This document shows positions 33,235-45,505 of a stretch of 64,000 nucleotides of DNA, one piece after another. The DNA is from Ligustrum vulgare (lineage: Eukaryota > Streptophyta > Magnoliopsida > Lamiales > Oleaceae). The notes under the pieces are model-generated. The model saw only the letters and a list, made by a program, of their open reading frames with translations. It did not search any database and was not told the DNA's origin. The translations under genes were made by a program, and so were the position numbers. Location: the NCBI GenBank assembly GCA_963555705.1, contig OY743168.1:25903128-25967127 (forward strand), given 5' to 3'. Numbering within the stretch: the first letter of the stretch is position 1; every line of letters begins with the position of its first letter.

Positions 33235-33512
33235 TAGGGGCGACATAAGTCGTCCCTATAGATGACAATTAACGAAATAAAGGACGAAATAATAGGGACG
33301 ACAATTTGGAGCGACACCGTCGTCGTAGTAGATGACAATTAACGAAATAAAGGACAAAATAATAGGGACGACATTGTCATCCCTATAGGTGTCAAGGTCT
33401 ATAGAGACGATAATGGTCGCGCCTATATATCAACAACAACGAGGCTATAGGGACGACATGTTAGGGGCGACATTCCAACCTATAGGGGCGACATTTGTCG
33501 CCCCTATTGGTT
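33235..33512. repeat. Right subterminal repeat array of CACTA 1
   Basis: The same AGGGGCGACA/TGTCGCCCCT motif family as the left array, in both orientations, with two near-identical 40-bp stretches (AATTAACGAAATAAAGGAC). It ends 15 bp before the terminal repeat. Confidence 0.9.
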
Positions 33513-33530
33513 CAGATTCTTGTAGTGTAC

Positions 33531-35254
33531 TGCAACCACTACGATGCATCAGTAGTCAATATGAGCTGCTGCTCAGCGATGCTCAGCTGTTATTGTTCGA
33601 CTAAGGTTATATTTGGTGGTATTATATGTGGTGATTGTGTTATTCGTAGTGTTGGAGGTGGTGGTCGTAGTGGTTTTTTGTTTGATGAGGATGTAGTGCT
33701 AGGCTGGTTCGTGGTATTGAGTTGACATCAAAGTTTGGGGGTGGGGTGGGAAAATATGAAGGATAATTTATGACCATTTAATCGGGCAATTGTAACCAAT
33801 TAAGTTATTAATTTATGATCAAGAATTAAGTTGTGATCCATTAATTTGATTATTTATGATTGAGATATAAGTCATGACCTATAAATTTTATAATTTGTAA
33901 TTTATAAATAAATTGTGACTTATAAATTTTGTAATTTTTGACCAAGAAATAAGTAATGATCGATTAGTTTGCTAATTTTTTACCTCTAAAATTTGTGATT
34001 TGTGTAAGTTGTGATCGAGAAATGAGTCCTAATCGATTAAGTAGATAATTTGTGACATATAAAATTTGTTAATTATGATCGAGAAATAAATCGTGGCTCA
34101 CAAAATCGATATCTTGCTACTATAAAATTTGATTTGTGAGTGTGACCATAAATTGTATGTTATTATGATATTAACATACAATTTCTACCCCGAAATTCCC
34201 AAGATCACAAACCCCCATTGAACGTCGAATGCCACTACATCGCCAATGTCTTTCTCCTTCTCTTTCTCAATACCAACCATCAGCCGCCACTTCTACTCAA
34301 ACCCCAACCCCCAAGCACAGCTACAATTGAATGGCAAAGAGGGGAAAACAAATATAACTTTGACAAAGATGATGGAACAAAGTTGACACCCTCAGACAGT
34401 GATGTTCAATCGTGTTGCGATAGCAGTGGTCTGACGTTTGTGTCTCAAAACTCGAAGACGATCGCTCCAATTTTATGCATTGGAACTCCGTCCTAATTGC
34501 AAGAGCGGAGCTCAACCATGTTATATTCCTCTGAGCCAAGTGAATCATGTATGAAGTAGTGAGATCCTTTTATTCTTTTCCTTGACGTACCTAGGTCATC
34601 CTGGACTTTATCTTTTGCTTCCAAAAGAAATTGAAGAATTTCTTAGGAATCCTAAAAGATCCATTAAAATGGAGCTCTAACAACTGAGCTATACCCCCTC
34701 TCCCCCCCCCCCCTCCCGAGCCAAGCGGAGTGTGCATGAAGTAGTCAGGTCCTTTTTCTCCATCTTCACATACGACTATAAATAATTAAATATAGAGGTT
34801 GTTGATGGCTATTGTGGTGGTGGTTATGGATTTGCGGTGCAGGTAGTGATAGGTTTAGATTTGAGATGCATTTGGTGGTGCTATGTTTTGAATTTACAGT
34901 TCCCGCGGTGGTGGAATAATATAAAGAATGATTGTAATCAGTTAATTGAGTAATTTGTGAACAATAAATAATTTATGACTAGATATGTAATTAAGAGCTT
35001 GTTTGGTCTACCAACTTTTGGAGAAATTTGATTTTATGGGAGAATGTATGGTTAGAAGTGGTTGAAAATTGTAAAAATTGATGGGTCCTATAAAATGTGT
35101 AGTTAAAAAAGAATTTAAGTGAATTTGGAAAATTTCACCAATACCAAATAAGCTTCAAGACCCAAAAATTGTAATTTTGTGACTGTGGCATTGTATGATT
35201 TGTGGCTAGTATGTGGTTGTTGACAATAAGTTCTGCACCTGCGAAGTGTATGCG
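33531..35254. other. Intergenic
   Basis: No gene. 33760-34160 is a degenerate short repeat (AATTTGTGATCxAxAAxTAAGT-like). 34500-34565 and 34715-34760 share a duplicated GAGCCAAG...TGAAGTAGT block. 35005-35160 is an old MITE of the family in the LPPE intron. Confidence 0.4.
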
Positions 35255-35689
35255 CTCCCAAAATGAAATATGCTTTTCTTGAAAGATGCTAGGTATGCTC
35301 ATGAACTTGAAAGAATTTTGATATCTCTAGACATGTTAAATGATATGGAGTTTAACATTAACAAAGATCAATGGCATATTATAATCTTTACGGGCTGTGA
35401 TTTGATCATTAGCACACCAAAGAGACATGGGATTTATTTTTTGAATGCTAAACATTTGCTTGGTTTAACTGATGTTTTAAAAGAAAATATGACTTTTGCC
35501 AAATTATGGCATGAAAGACTTTGATGCATTGGAAATAAAGGTTTGAAATATTTACAAAATAAAAATATATTTGGTAAAGTAAATCTTTGTAACACTCTCT
35601 CAAGTGAACAATGTGTGATAGGTAAATAAGTTATCTTTCTTGCCTGGAATATATAAATCTAAGCAGATTATTGAATATCGAATTTGTCC

Positions 35690-36375
35690 ACCGCAGGAGA
35701 ACAAAGTGTGAATGACAACCTTTATATATATATCAGTTTATAAACTACACAATTTTTCAAATTACTTTTTAATCACACATATTTTCTCTTTCCAATTTTC
35801 AACCAATACTTTTTTACCTCAAAATTATAAATAAATCAATTTATAAATCAAACAGTACTATCAAATAAATGCACATTTGCCTATTAAATTCATTATTCAT
35901 GTACATTTCATTCACTCATTCAAAAATTATACTTCATTCAAAAAATAAAAAATAAATAAAGGATAAAAATATTTTCAAAGTTTGTTTATTTCTTTTTTTG
36001 TTGAATTCTTTGGTAAGTCATTTTTTTTTTATTTACAAAGCAAGGAATGTATTGCGATGTTTTGAATATCAAACTTAATTTAAGGTGTTATTATTAATAT
36101 TAAATGAAATTTAATATATGTATGTATATTAAAATTTATTATGACAAAATAAAAGATAAAATAATACATGACAAAAAATCAATTTATAAGATAAAATAAG
36201 TAAGAAAAACATTCGTTTCGTAAATAAAATAAACTACTTTATAATCAGTTTATAAATTACACAATTTTTCAAATTACTTTTTAACCATACATATTTTCTC
36301 TCTCCTATTTTATCCACTATTTTTAATATCAAAGTCATAATTAAACTAATTTATAAATTAAACAATATTATCAAA
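35690..36375. mobile_element. AT-rich MITE pair inside copia 2
   Basis: Two related blocks, 35730-35870 and 36238-36375, share AGTTTATAAA(C/T)TACACAATTTTTCAAATTACTTTTTAA and a TCAAA(A/G)T(C/T)ATAA continuation. They separate pre-integrase from integrase, so they were inserted after the copia. Ends are not precise. Confidence 0.5.
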
Positions 36376-36423
36376 CAAATGTTACAATATAAAACAAAAA
36401 ATATAAATAAAAAAAAAATAAAA

Positions 36424-36479
36424 GGTGTCAGCCAAGAGGCTGACACCATATGAGCTTTGCCCAAAGGCAAAGCTCATAT
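36424..36479. repeat. Two adjacent perfect hairpins
   Basis: Hairpin 1, 36424-36447: GGTGTCAGCC, loop AAGA, GGCTGACACC (10-bp stem). Hairpin 2, 36448-36479: ATATGAGCTTTGCC, loop CAAA, GGCAAAGCTCATAT (14-bp stem). There is no base between them and no mismatch in either stem. They lie between the AT-rich MITE block and the integrase remnant. No terminator, tRNA or known attachment site fits. Confidence 0.85.
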
Positions 36480-36656
36480 AAGTTCTCCTACGCGTATAGC
36501 ACGGAAGAATTGGATTGTATAGAATATTTACATGCTGATTTGTAGGGGCCATCTTTTGTGAGTACATTGTCTAGTTATAAGTATTATTTGTTGATTATTG
36601 ATAATTTTTCAAGAAATATTTGGATATTTTTATTAAAACAAAAGATGAAACCTTTA

Positions 36657-38027
36657 GGTGGCGTTCTGTTTGTATTTTATTTTGTATTTTCATTTTGGAA
36701 AATGTTTTGTATTTCCTGTTTTTATTTTTATTTTCAATGTTGCTGAAAACGTGTTCTGTTTGTCATTTCTGAAAACTGTTTTTGAAAATGAAAAGCTGGA
36801 AAACACGTTCTGTTTGAAATTTTGCAGAATACAACTTATACTATTTTCAATGAATTTGCTTCTGAATTATATTAAACAATCTATATTGTTTAACTTTTTT
36901 TTGGACCAAATAATAATGTCATTAATGTTCAACTCCAAAAAAATATTATAAGAAATTAATAACATAATATTCAAGTCCAAATTACTTCTATAATACATGT
37001 AACTCTAATTACTCATACAGAGTTTGATTAAACAAAATAAATTTAAAAGTCATCTTGACCTTGTGGAGTAATCAGTCCACATTTGATTCAGGCACATTTC
37101 TAGGATTAATCATAGGTCTTGCCTGCTACAATTCTCATGTGGTACATTTCTAGAATTTTAGTAGATTTTTGTGCATTTTGATAAATTTCATTTAACTTGG
37201 TTTGTTTTCTTGTATTTTGGTACATTCGCACACTGGTACGATTTGCGCATTTTGGTCGATATCATGCATTTTGTATATTTTGGTGAATTCTGGTATATAT
37301 AGTGTATTTTAGTACATTTTGAAGCATTTTTTAACATTTCACACATCTTGGTTAGCACAGTACAATTGACATTGTTTTCGTAAATTTTAGAGTTATTTGC
37401 GCATTTTGGTAAATTTCTTGGGCACAATTTGAAACATCTCACAATTTGGTACATATCGCGCTTTTGGTATTAGATTAAGCATCTTGGTGAAATTTTGCTC
37501 TTTTTTGGTAGATTTAACTTTGTTTAGTAGAGTTTTGCGTGTTTGGTACATTTCGATTCCATGCAGTTTGGTGCATTTTTTGAAATATAATAATAAGAAT
37601 TCTCACTTAATTTTTTTTTGTAATGTTGATATTGAATTTAATAAAACTTTATTTAAGCTTAGTTCCAAGTTAGAATAATTCTCAAAAAAAAAAAAAAATT
37701 AATCTTTATTTAGGCTTAGTTCCAAACTAGGATAATTCTAAAAAAATAATAAAAAATAAAAACTTTATATTAAGCTTAGTTCTAAGTTAAGATAATTCTA
37801 TAAAAAAAAAAAAAAAATCCCAAAACGCGTTTTCCGCGTTTTGGATATTTTTTGTCGAAATACACACAAAACGCCCAAAACGATGTTTCGGGCGTTTTCC
37901 GTTTTGTGTACAATTTTTTTTTTTGTTTTCCAAAATGCGTTTTCGAAAATGGTAAAGAGAACGCGTTTTTAGCGTTTTCGAAAATAAAAACAGAAAACGA
38001 CCTCAAAACAGCAAACAAAACAGGGGC
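36657..38027. mobile_element. PIF/Harbinger-like non-autonomous element in copia 2
   Basis: Flanked by TTA (36654-36656 and 38028-38030). Removing it rejoins the copia integrase frame (KMKPL to VFSK). Ends GGTGGCGTTCTGTTTG and CAAACAAAACAGGGGC form imperfect inverted repeats. Interior: a degenerate ~20-bp periodic block (GCATTTTGGTA(C/G)ATTT, 37135-37580), three ~60-bp repeats with GCTTAGTTCCAA (37650-37805), and AAAACGCGTTTT palindromic text. It belongs to the same family as 56966-58292. No transposase. Confidence 0.8.
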
Positions 38028-39956
38028 TTAGTATTTTCAAAGATTGGAAAACTCAAATTGAAAATCAAAGTCATCATAAAATAAAAACATTAATCATAAA
38101 ATAAAAACATTAAGAACTGACAATAGACTGAAATTTTACAATTTTGAATTCAATAATTTTGTAAAGAGCATGGCATACTTAGACATAAAACTTTTATTTA
38201 TACCCTTAAAAAATGACATGGCAGAAAGAATGAATAAGACTATTTTAAATAAAGTGAGATGCGTTTTATTAAGTTTTTGCTCGCTTAAATTATTTTGGGG
38301 TGAAGCTGCTAAAACAGCTGCTTACTTGATAAATAGATCTCCTACCAATGCTTTATATCTTAATATGCCTGAATCTGTGTGGTCACAAACTAATGTTTCC
38401 TATTCTTATTTGAAATTTTTTTTGTTGTGCTGTATATGCTTATCAAAATGTAGGAAATCTTAAACCTAGATCTCTTAAATGTGTGTTTTTGGGTTATAGT
38501 GAGAAGGCTATATGATATAAACTTTGGGTTATGGAGGAAAGCGGTATAGGGTGATAATAAGGAAAAATGTCTAAAAAAAGATGTTTAATTTGAGGTGGAG
38601 TCTGCTTACCTAGAAAGAAATGTCCATGCACTTGTGGATGATGAAACTGATCAACCTAATATTGAATCTTTTGAAACTGGTGAGTTAAATCAAGAATTAG
38701 AAATTGAGAACTTAGCTGATTCTGATAATATTCATCCTGATGAATATCAATTTACTAAAGAAAGACACAGAAGAAATATTAGGCCACTGGCTAGATTCGA
38801 TAATGATGATTTTGTTTCATTATTTACATATGAAGAAGAAAATGAAAATGAACTTAGCTCCTATGTTCATGCTATAAATCGTAAGGATTCTGACAAATGG
38901 AAAGCTGCAATTGAAGATGAAATGACTTCTCTTTATAAAAATAAATTGAGGAACTGGTTAAAGGACCTCCAAATAAAAAACTGATAGACTGCAAGTGGAT
39001 CTATAAAATGAAGGGGAACTAGAAAATTCTAATAATATTAGGTATAAGACTAGATTAGTAGCCAAGGGTGTTACACAAAAAAGAAGGTGTAGATTATATT
39101 GAAATATTTTCCCTTGTAGTTAAGCATGCTACTATCAGATGCATACTTACTGTTGTTGTTCAATTTAAATGGGAACTTGATCGGTTAGATGTTAAAAATG
39201 CTTTTATGGATGGTGATTTGGATGAATTGATTTATATGAGACAACATGTTGGTTTTATTAAGGGAATTTCTGAAACTAATGTGTGTTTATTAAAAAAAAG
39301 AAAAAAAAATTGTATGACTTAAAACAAGCTCCAAGACAATAGTACAAAAGATTTGACACATCTATCTTGGAACTTGGCTTTATGAGAAGCAATTATGATA
39401 CTTGTTTGTCCTGCAAAGGTAGTGGAAGTGAAAATTCTCTATATTTGGTATTATATGTTGATATATTGTTAGCCTGTAAATCTTAAATTGTCAAATTAAA
39501 ACAGAAATTGAAATCCGAATTTGATATGGAAGACCTTGGTCCTGTCAAGAAAATTTTAGGTGTTCAAATTTCTAGAAATAAAGAAATGATTTATTATTTC
39601 TCTATCAAACTGAATATGTGAACAAAATGTTGAAAAAGATTGTATGTTTGACTGTAAGCATGTAACCTTACCCCTTGCAAATCATTTCAAACTTTCATTT
39701 GATTGTTGTCCTAAACTGAGGATGAATATGATAGAATGTCAAAAATCCCTTATGAAAATTTTGTTGGATCTGTTATGTATTTAATGATTTGTACTAGACA
39801 TAATCTTGCTCATAACATTAGTATACTTAGCAGATTTATGTACTTTGTAAATTTATGAGTAACCCTGTGGAAGATCACTAGAATGCTTTGAAATGACTTT
39901 TGAAACATTTGAAAAGGACTTCAAATTTAGGTATTCTGTTTAAACCAATGTTTAGA

Positions 39957-41390
39957 TAATCAGACCAAATCGACCGATTCAACCCAAAAAATCGAAAATT
40001 GGTCTGATCATCCCCAAAACCCAGCTATTTGAAACCCGAATTGAAAATCGGGTTTTTTACCAGTTAAAAGTTGGACCAATCAACCTGGTCTGAGTTTTAA
40101 ACTCAGTTCTTTTTTCCCCCCCTCCTTTTTAGAGTTTTAGATATATTTAATTAATTAATTTTAATTTTAATTTTAAAAAAAGAATACTAAAAGTTATGGG
40201 AGACAATTAGGGGTGGGCATTAACCTATCCAAACCATCGAATCCACCCAAACCAACCAAACCCAATCTGATTGGTTTGTGTTGATTTTTTTATGAAATTA
40301 GGTTGGGTTGGGTTCTACAAAAAAAAATTATTCGGGTTGGGTTGGGTGAAAAATTCAACTCAACCCAATAAATTTTTTAAAGAAATATGACCATTTAAAT
40401 TTCAAGATTCTCAAGCCCATTTTTAATTTGGATGAAACTCAAATATGGTTTGAACATATTTTAATTTTATTAGCAAGTATTCAATTTAATATATTTGAAC
40501 TTATTGTATTGTACATTATTTATTTGAGTTAATAGTTGATTTATGAGAATAAATTTTTAATTTTCTATAATTTTTACTTAATTGGACCAAAGCTCAAACC
40601 ACCAAATCCGATAAACTTGATTGAGTTGAATTTGAACTCATGTTTGAATAGGGTTGATAAGATCTCGATTGTATTGAATTGAATTTGAACTCATGTTTGA
40701 ATTAAATTAAATTAATTTTTTATCAGTCCGACCATAAATTCAAGTTGGGCAAAAATCCAACCATAAATTCAAGTTGGACAAAATATCGATCAACCCACGC
40801 CCATTTCTATGACAATGTAAATAAAGCCCCGCTTGCATATTTTGAACTTCATCAAGTCTCAATTTCACATACAACAGGCAACAATCCTTCCTTATATAAG
40901 GAAAGTTGTCTTCACCATTCCCACATCAATTCCGATGTGGGATTGGTGTTAATTTTGTTTTGTTTTGTTTTTTTGTTTTTTTTTGTTTTTTTTTTAAAAG
41001 CTATTTTTATTCCTTTTTATCTTACGCAGTAGGATGATCAGATGGTTTTCTTTCATTTTTTTTAAATTTTATTTATTTATTCCTATTTTAAAATTATTTT
41101 TATTAGTAATTTATTTTTGTTAAACTTTTCACTCTCAAATATATTATTTAAATATTATTTTTATCTTTTTTTTTTTTAATCAGTGAAAGTATTTTTAAAT
41201 ATTTTGAAATAAATTATAGTAATAATAAATGAGTAAATGTAGGTTTAGTTATAAAATTACTTGTTTTTCAAAAAAATTGTGATTTTTGGATTAATTACTT
41301 AATTTTTTAATTGAAATCGGTTCAACCTCAGTTTGACTCGATTCTGACCCTTGACTTGACTTGTTACATTTTTCGGATCGAACCGGTTTT
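39957..41390. mobile_element. Unclassified insertion in copia 2
   Basis: It splits the copia between the RT end (NLGILFKP) and RNase H. The left edge has CAATGTTTAGATAATCAGACC and the right edge GATCGAACCGGTTTTCGAG; inner GGTCTGA/TCAGACC motifs pair. It contains the hAT-like element 40208-40810. T-rich and non-coding. Boundaries are approximate. Confidence 0.5.
40208..40810. mobile_element. hAT-like MITE nested in the insertion
   Basis: Starts TAGGGGTGGGCATTAACC and ends CCACGCCCATTTCTA (inverse TAGAAATGGGCGTGG). GACAAT occurs on both sides as part of the target duplication. The interior has GGTTGGGTTGGGT and its inverse, as in the other G-rich hAT-like copies. Confidence 0.6.
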
Positions 41391-41867
41391 CGAGAGCAAA
41401 TATATGGTAACTTTAAAGGGCATCACTGATTTTGTTGGGGATGGAGACAACGATAGATCAACTTCTTCTTATTCTTATACTTTATGTTGTTTTGTCATCG
41501 GTTGGAAATTTGATCAGCAGAAACCTGTGGCCCTGTCATAGAAGTTAAATATATTTTAGCTAGTGATGCTATTTAAGAGGGAATTTGACAAAGTGGTTTA
41601 ATAGGAAAACTTGGTTTTGTGGATGAAAATGTTATCTTATTTCCGGATAACCAAAGTGCTATACATTTAAGCAAGAATTCCATGCTCCAAAATAAAACCA
41701 AACATATTGATGTTAAATATCATTTTACTAAAGATGTGATATCATAAGAATTTCTGAAAATTGGTAAAATTGCTACACAATTTAATCATTCTGGTACAGG
41801 AACTAAAATAATTCCTTTGAACAAATTTTTGAATTGTTTGAACTTACATTCTATTGATTCTTGGTAG

Positions 41868-42210
41868 CGATGTTGTACATGTACTTGAGCTATGAAATTT
41901 AACTTGCTTGTGATGCTCATGGCTACACTATAGCACGACACGGAGATAGAATGTTAACCAGCTGTATAAACCAAGATTGGATGTAAGCATAAAAACAATT
42001 TCAAATAAATCCACGGTTCGAATTGCTAGCTAAATCGACTTTATATGTCGTGCAGACTTTGATTTTATTATTAGATCTATACACCAAGGCAGAAAATAAG
42101 TAACCAAGTAAAAACGAAAAATTGTTGGTATGCACAAGATCGCAACATCGACCTCTTGTTTGTTATTCATTCATGAGGCATGGCAAGTACTAATCTATCC
42201 ACTTAGGAGT
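41868..42210. other. 3' flank of copia 2 and of the coiled-coil gene
   Basis: Nothing recognised. The minus-strand gene's 3' UTR probably occupies the right half. Confidence 0.4.
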
Positions 42211-45200
42211 TCATTGATTTGAACCGTGTTCAACAGCAGTATCATGTGACTGGCTTGAGGAAGATGATCCCTTTCCAGTCTGGAAATAAGACCATAATAA
42301 GACAGAAGAACCAACTGTAACAGCAGAAGCAATCGATCCCCAAACCCAATTCTGTCTTCTCTTCCTTCTTTGCCTAAGTCTTCTAGCTGTCTCTACACGC
42401 ATCCAATAAATTATGAAATCAGAAGAATAGTTCATATTGATATGAGCAAGTAACATTCTTATAGAAGCAGCAACAAAAGCATTCTCTAACTGCAACGAAA
42501 TTAGTAAAGTTAACAAACAGGGTCATTGAATGACAATGACTCAAATATTATACTTCATCTTTCACACAGTTCATACCGATTCCCGAACTGCTTATTAGTT
42601 CAAATAAAAATGAGAGTCAGCATCAAGGAATTGCTATTTCTTTCTGTTTGGTTTTGTTTTATAAATCTGAAAAGTTTTCCCAAATTGCTTATTAGTTCAA
42701 ATAACAATGAGACAGCATCAAGGAATTGCTATTTCTTTCTGTTTGGTTTTGTTGGCATAATTATGTTTCTTATCTCAAAAGGAGTGTGGAATGGTTATCC
42801 CAAAAAAAAAAAAAAAAAATAGAGTGTGGCATCATATGAATAACAAGAAAACAAGAATAAAATTAGAAAAAGACATGGCTTATATATTAAGGAGTCAAAA
42901 GCCACAGCCAGTACATCATCAACTACTTCAAGCATCATGTCAAAAAAATATCATTCATGTTAACTTGCACAAATTAAACAGAAATGATTACAAGTACCAA
43001 TTTATACTTTACAAATTGTTCGGCAGCCACAGCCGCCATTTTTTTTGTTTATTTTGGTGTTTTCTAGGTAGATGTGTGGTTGAAAATTGGAAAGAAAAAA
43101 TGTGTGCAGTTAAAAAGTAGTTTGGAAAATTGTATTGTTTATAAATTGATTTATAAATTGTAATCATTGCGTAAAAGAACGTCAATAATAGTAATTATGT
43201 TGTACTTGCAGCTAGTATTTAACTATTTACCAGCTATAACGGAACAGTGAATGCATATACTAACCCAAAAACAGCTTACAACAAAATGCAAAAAAAAAAA
43301 AAAATAATAATAATGACAAGCAACTGTTCGATAACATACCTCATTGAAAGAACTTTTATATTCGATGAGAATTTCTAAAATATTCCACAAATAAAGAAAA
43401 AGGGCTCTCATGCTCAAAAATATCTATTTGGTCAAAAAAAATTGTTTATAAACAAAAAATGTGATGTTTTCGAGGTAAAATATGTGGTTAAAAAGTTATT
43501 TGGGGAAATGTGTGGCTAAAATGTGATTTAGAAAAATGTGTTTTTTATAAATTTGTTTATAAACAAGTTTACCAAAAGGAAGCATAGAGATTAAATAGAT
43601 ACATCTTGCAGACCTAAAACCTGAAAAGTGAAGAAAAGTTTAATAAACAAAAAGAAGCAATTTGACATCTTCATCTCTATTGCTCCTCCATCAACCCTGC
43701 ATTGAGGTTTGTTACTGCAGTTTATAGGCAAAACTATGGAAAGAAAGATTTCACAGGAAAATGTTTTCGTTCATAGTTGTCCATAAAATGTTCCAAAAGA
43801 ACATACAGGATTAAGCTATTTAAATTGTCATGCATAATCACAACCACAAGAATGCAACAAATATTTTCTAAAAAAATGCAAATATAATGAAAGGTAAACC
43901 CACTACAAAAAGCATTATGGTTTAGAGACCTCACCTACAGCTTCTTGGTTTCTCTGAGACATCTCCCGGTTTACAGCCTCGTAATAATGTAGCCTGTCCC
44001 ATAAACGAGCAATCTCAGAGTTCTTCAACTCAATCTGAGCTTCCATCTCCATCTCAACCTCAGCCTTTGCAGTCCCCCTCCCAATTAAATTTGAAACAAA
44101 GCGGGCAAGATAAACTTGTTCGCACAGATCTGTTGCAGGATCACCTGGCTGTCCACCCTCTGGCAAAGTAGTTGGATCCGCTGGGAGTGTCAACCCCACA
44201 AGAGATAACTGGTCCCGGATACTTTTCCATTGGTTTCGCATATCTTTAAGGATTTCTTCTACTTGCTTTCTCTTCTCTATCTCCATCAACAAACTCAATC
44301 TTATTTCACGCAAATCAGTCTCAATATCAGGAATTGAAAGCTGTGGGCCACTCTCTGATGACAATTCTGAGCATGAAATGGAAGTCATGAAACAACACTC
44401 TATAAGATATTGAAACAATGAATTCATGATGTCTGTCATAGTCGATAACTAAAAGCGGTTCAATATTTTCATATCATCCACACCCCTTTCTCTCCCTCTC
44501 ATTTTATGAAGAGACAAGGATATAAATACTAGGGTGATCGACAAGCATTTTGACAACGAATGCATGTTACACAATCATAATATAAGAATATTTATTATAT
44601 ACATGCAAGCACTTACAATTAGCTCAAGACATACTAAAGAAGAAAGATTGAAAGAAAAATTTGTCTTCATAAAATTAAAAGGCAAAGGCAAAGGTACCTT
44701 CCCAAGCATCATAAAACTCAGCTGTTGGTGTTATTGAATTCAAAGAGCGTTCTGCTCCACCAATACCCTCACTTTCACTATTGCTCTTGACACTCATCAA
44801 GTCTTGGGTATCAAAGAAATCATCCACCTCACTATCTCGCTGCAAATTAAATCCGAGAGACTTCACTGCACTATTTTTAACAGTTGACCCATTGGTCAAA
44901 TCACTGTTTCCATGTTCGCCATCAAACACACCATTTAGATCCTCCTCGGCAGCATTGGGAACGGTTGGTGTATAATTATTATCCTCGAAAGAGTCCACAG
45001 CCTCATTATGAACACAGCTGTCATCCTTAGCTATGCCTGCAAGTTCCTTTTCAGCACTTTTTCCATTCTCATTGGACTTGTTCTCATCCACATCTCGTTG
45101 GCGAGTCACAACATCATCCTCAGAGAAACTCTTCATGAGTCGAGGCCCCCGCCTCTTGTGATTAATGATATAAGGAGATGGAGGAAAGGAAGACGGGGCA

Positions 45201-45505
45201 TCGGGAAGTGGAGTTGACTCCGGTGTAGCATAGAGTGCAGGCGAAATTTGAGTCCAATTGTGTCTTTGATCTATAACAGCTGTAGTTGACGAACCATTAG
45301 TCCTATTGAGTTTTGGATTAGGAGGAACACTAACTCCCCTCTCGAGCTTCGAAGTAGGAGCATTGATTCTCCTATCAAGCCTGGAGTCTGGAGTACTATT
45401 TCTCCTAGCGAGTTTCAGATCAGAAGCATTTCTTACTGGCATCACAGACTTTTCAGCTCCTGGTTCTATCAGTCTGTCAAAAGCTATAGCTGTGAATGTC
45501 GGCAT
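42211..45505 (-). CDS. Conserved coiled-coil protein with C-terminal membrane anchor (three coding exons)
   Basis: Coding exons on the minus strand: 45505-44698, 44366-43935 and 42392-42211, in frame through GT-AG sites, 473 residues. The start (MPTFTAIAFDRLIEPG) is chosen at the first ATG of this frame; a frame extending further upstream would need a non-ATG codon. Residues ~20-270 are Ser/Asn/Asp-rich and probably disordered. Exon 2 is a coiled coil (ETDLREIRLSLLMEIEKRKQ and the stretch around EVEMEMEAQIELKNSEIARL). The C-terminus has a basic cluster (RLRQRRKRRQ), a single hydrophobic span (SIASAVTVGSSVLLW) and a Ser-rich tail, as in a tail-anchored protein. I recognise the family as plant-conserved but cannot name a function. 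Intron 2 (about 1.5 kb) holds MITE-like AT-rich text. Confidence 0.85.

Larger units (their letters stand above)
27750..33527 (+). mobile_element. CACTA (En/Spm) transposon 1, complete ends, broken genes
   Basis: Terminal repeats CACTACAAGAA and TTCTTGTAGTG bound a 5778-bp element, flanked by the 3-bp duplication TAC (27747-27749 and 33528-33530). Subterminal arrays of a GGGGCGACA motif in both orientations occupy about 27770-28205 and 33235-33510. Two genes in the usual order follow: a TNP2-type transposase and a TNPA/Transposase_24-type protein, both damaged. It could still be moved by a related active element because its ends look intact. Confidence 0.95.
35255..41867 (+). pseudogene. Decayed Ty1/copia polyprotein 2, interrupted by later insertions
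   Basis: Pieces in order on the plus strand: pre-integrase (NMTFAKLWHERL, 35480-35525), integrase start (HADL-stop-GPS then YYLLIIDNFSRNIWIF, 36520-36656), a break by the Harbinger-like element, integrase C-part (MAERMNKTILNKVRC and AAYLINRSPT, 38200-38350), linker and RT (DKWKAAIEDEM, DRLDVKNAFMDGDL, 38890-39230), FDMEDLGPVKKILGVQ (39520-39565) and the PYENFVGSVMYLM region (39745-39785). A second break follows at about 39957-41390, then RNase H (ITDFVGDGD, NQSAIHLSKN, KHIDVKYHF) ending at 41867. Many stops and frameshifts. No LTRs were found on either side, so it is an old, truncated copy. Confidence 0.9.

Noticed and set aside
36424..36479. Bacterial-type terminator or attachment site
   Set aside because: The context is a plant nuclear copia remnant; no T-run follows and no integrase gene of that kind is near.
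43342..43376. Extra 35-bp exon in the coiled-coil gene
   Set aside because: It fits by frame, but joining 43935 directly to 42392 restores the expected ETARRLRQRRKRRQ continuation, so the extra exon and the longer ORF to 42516 are not needed.
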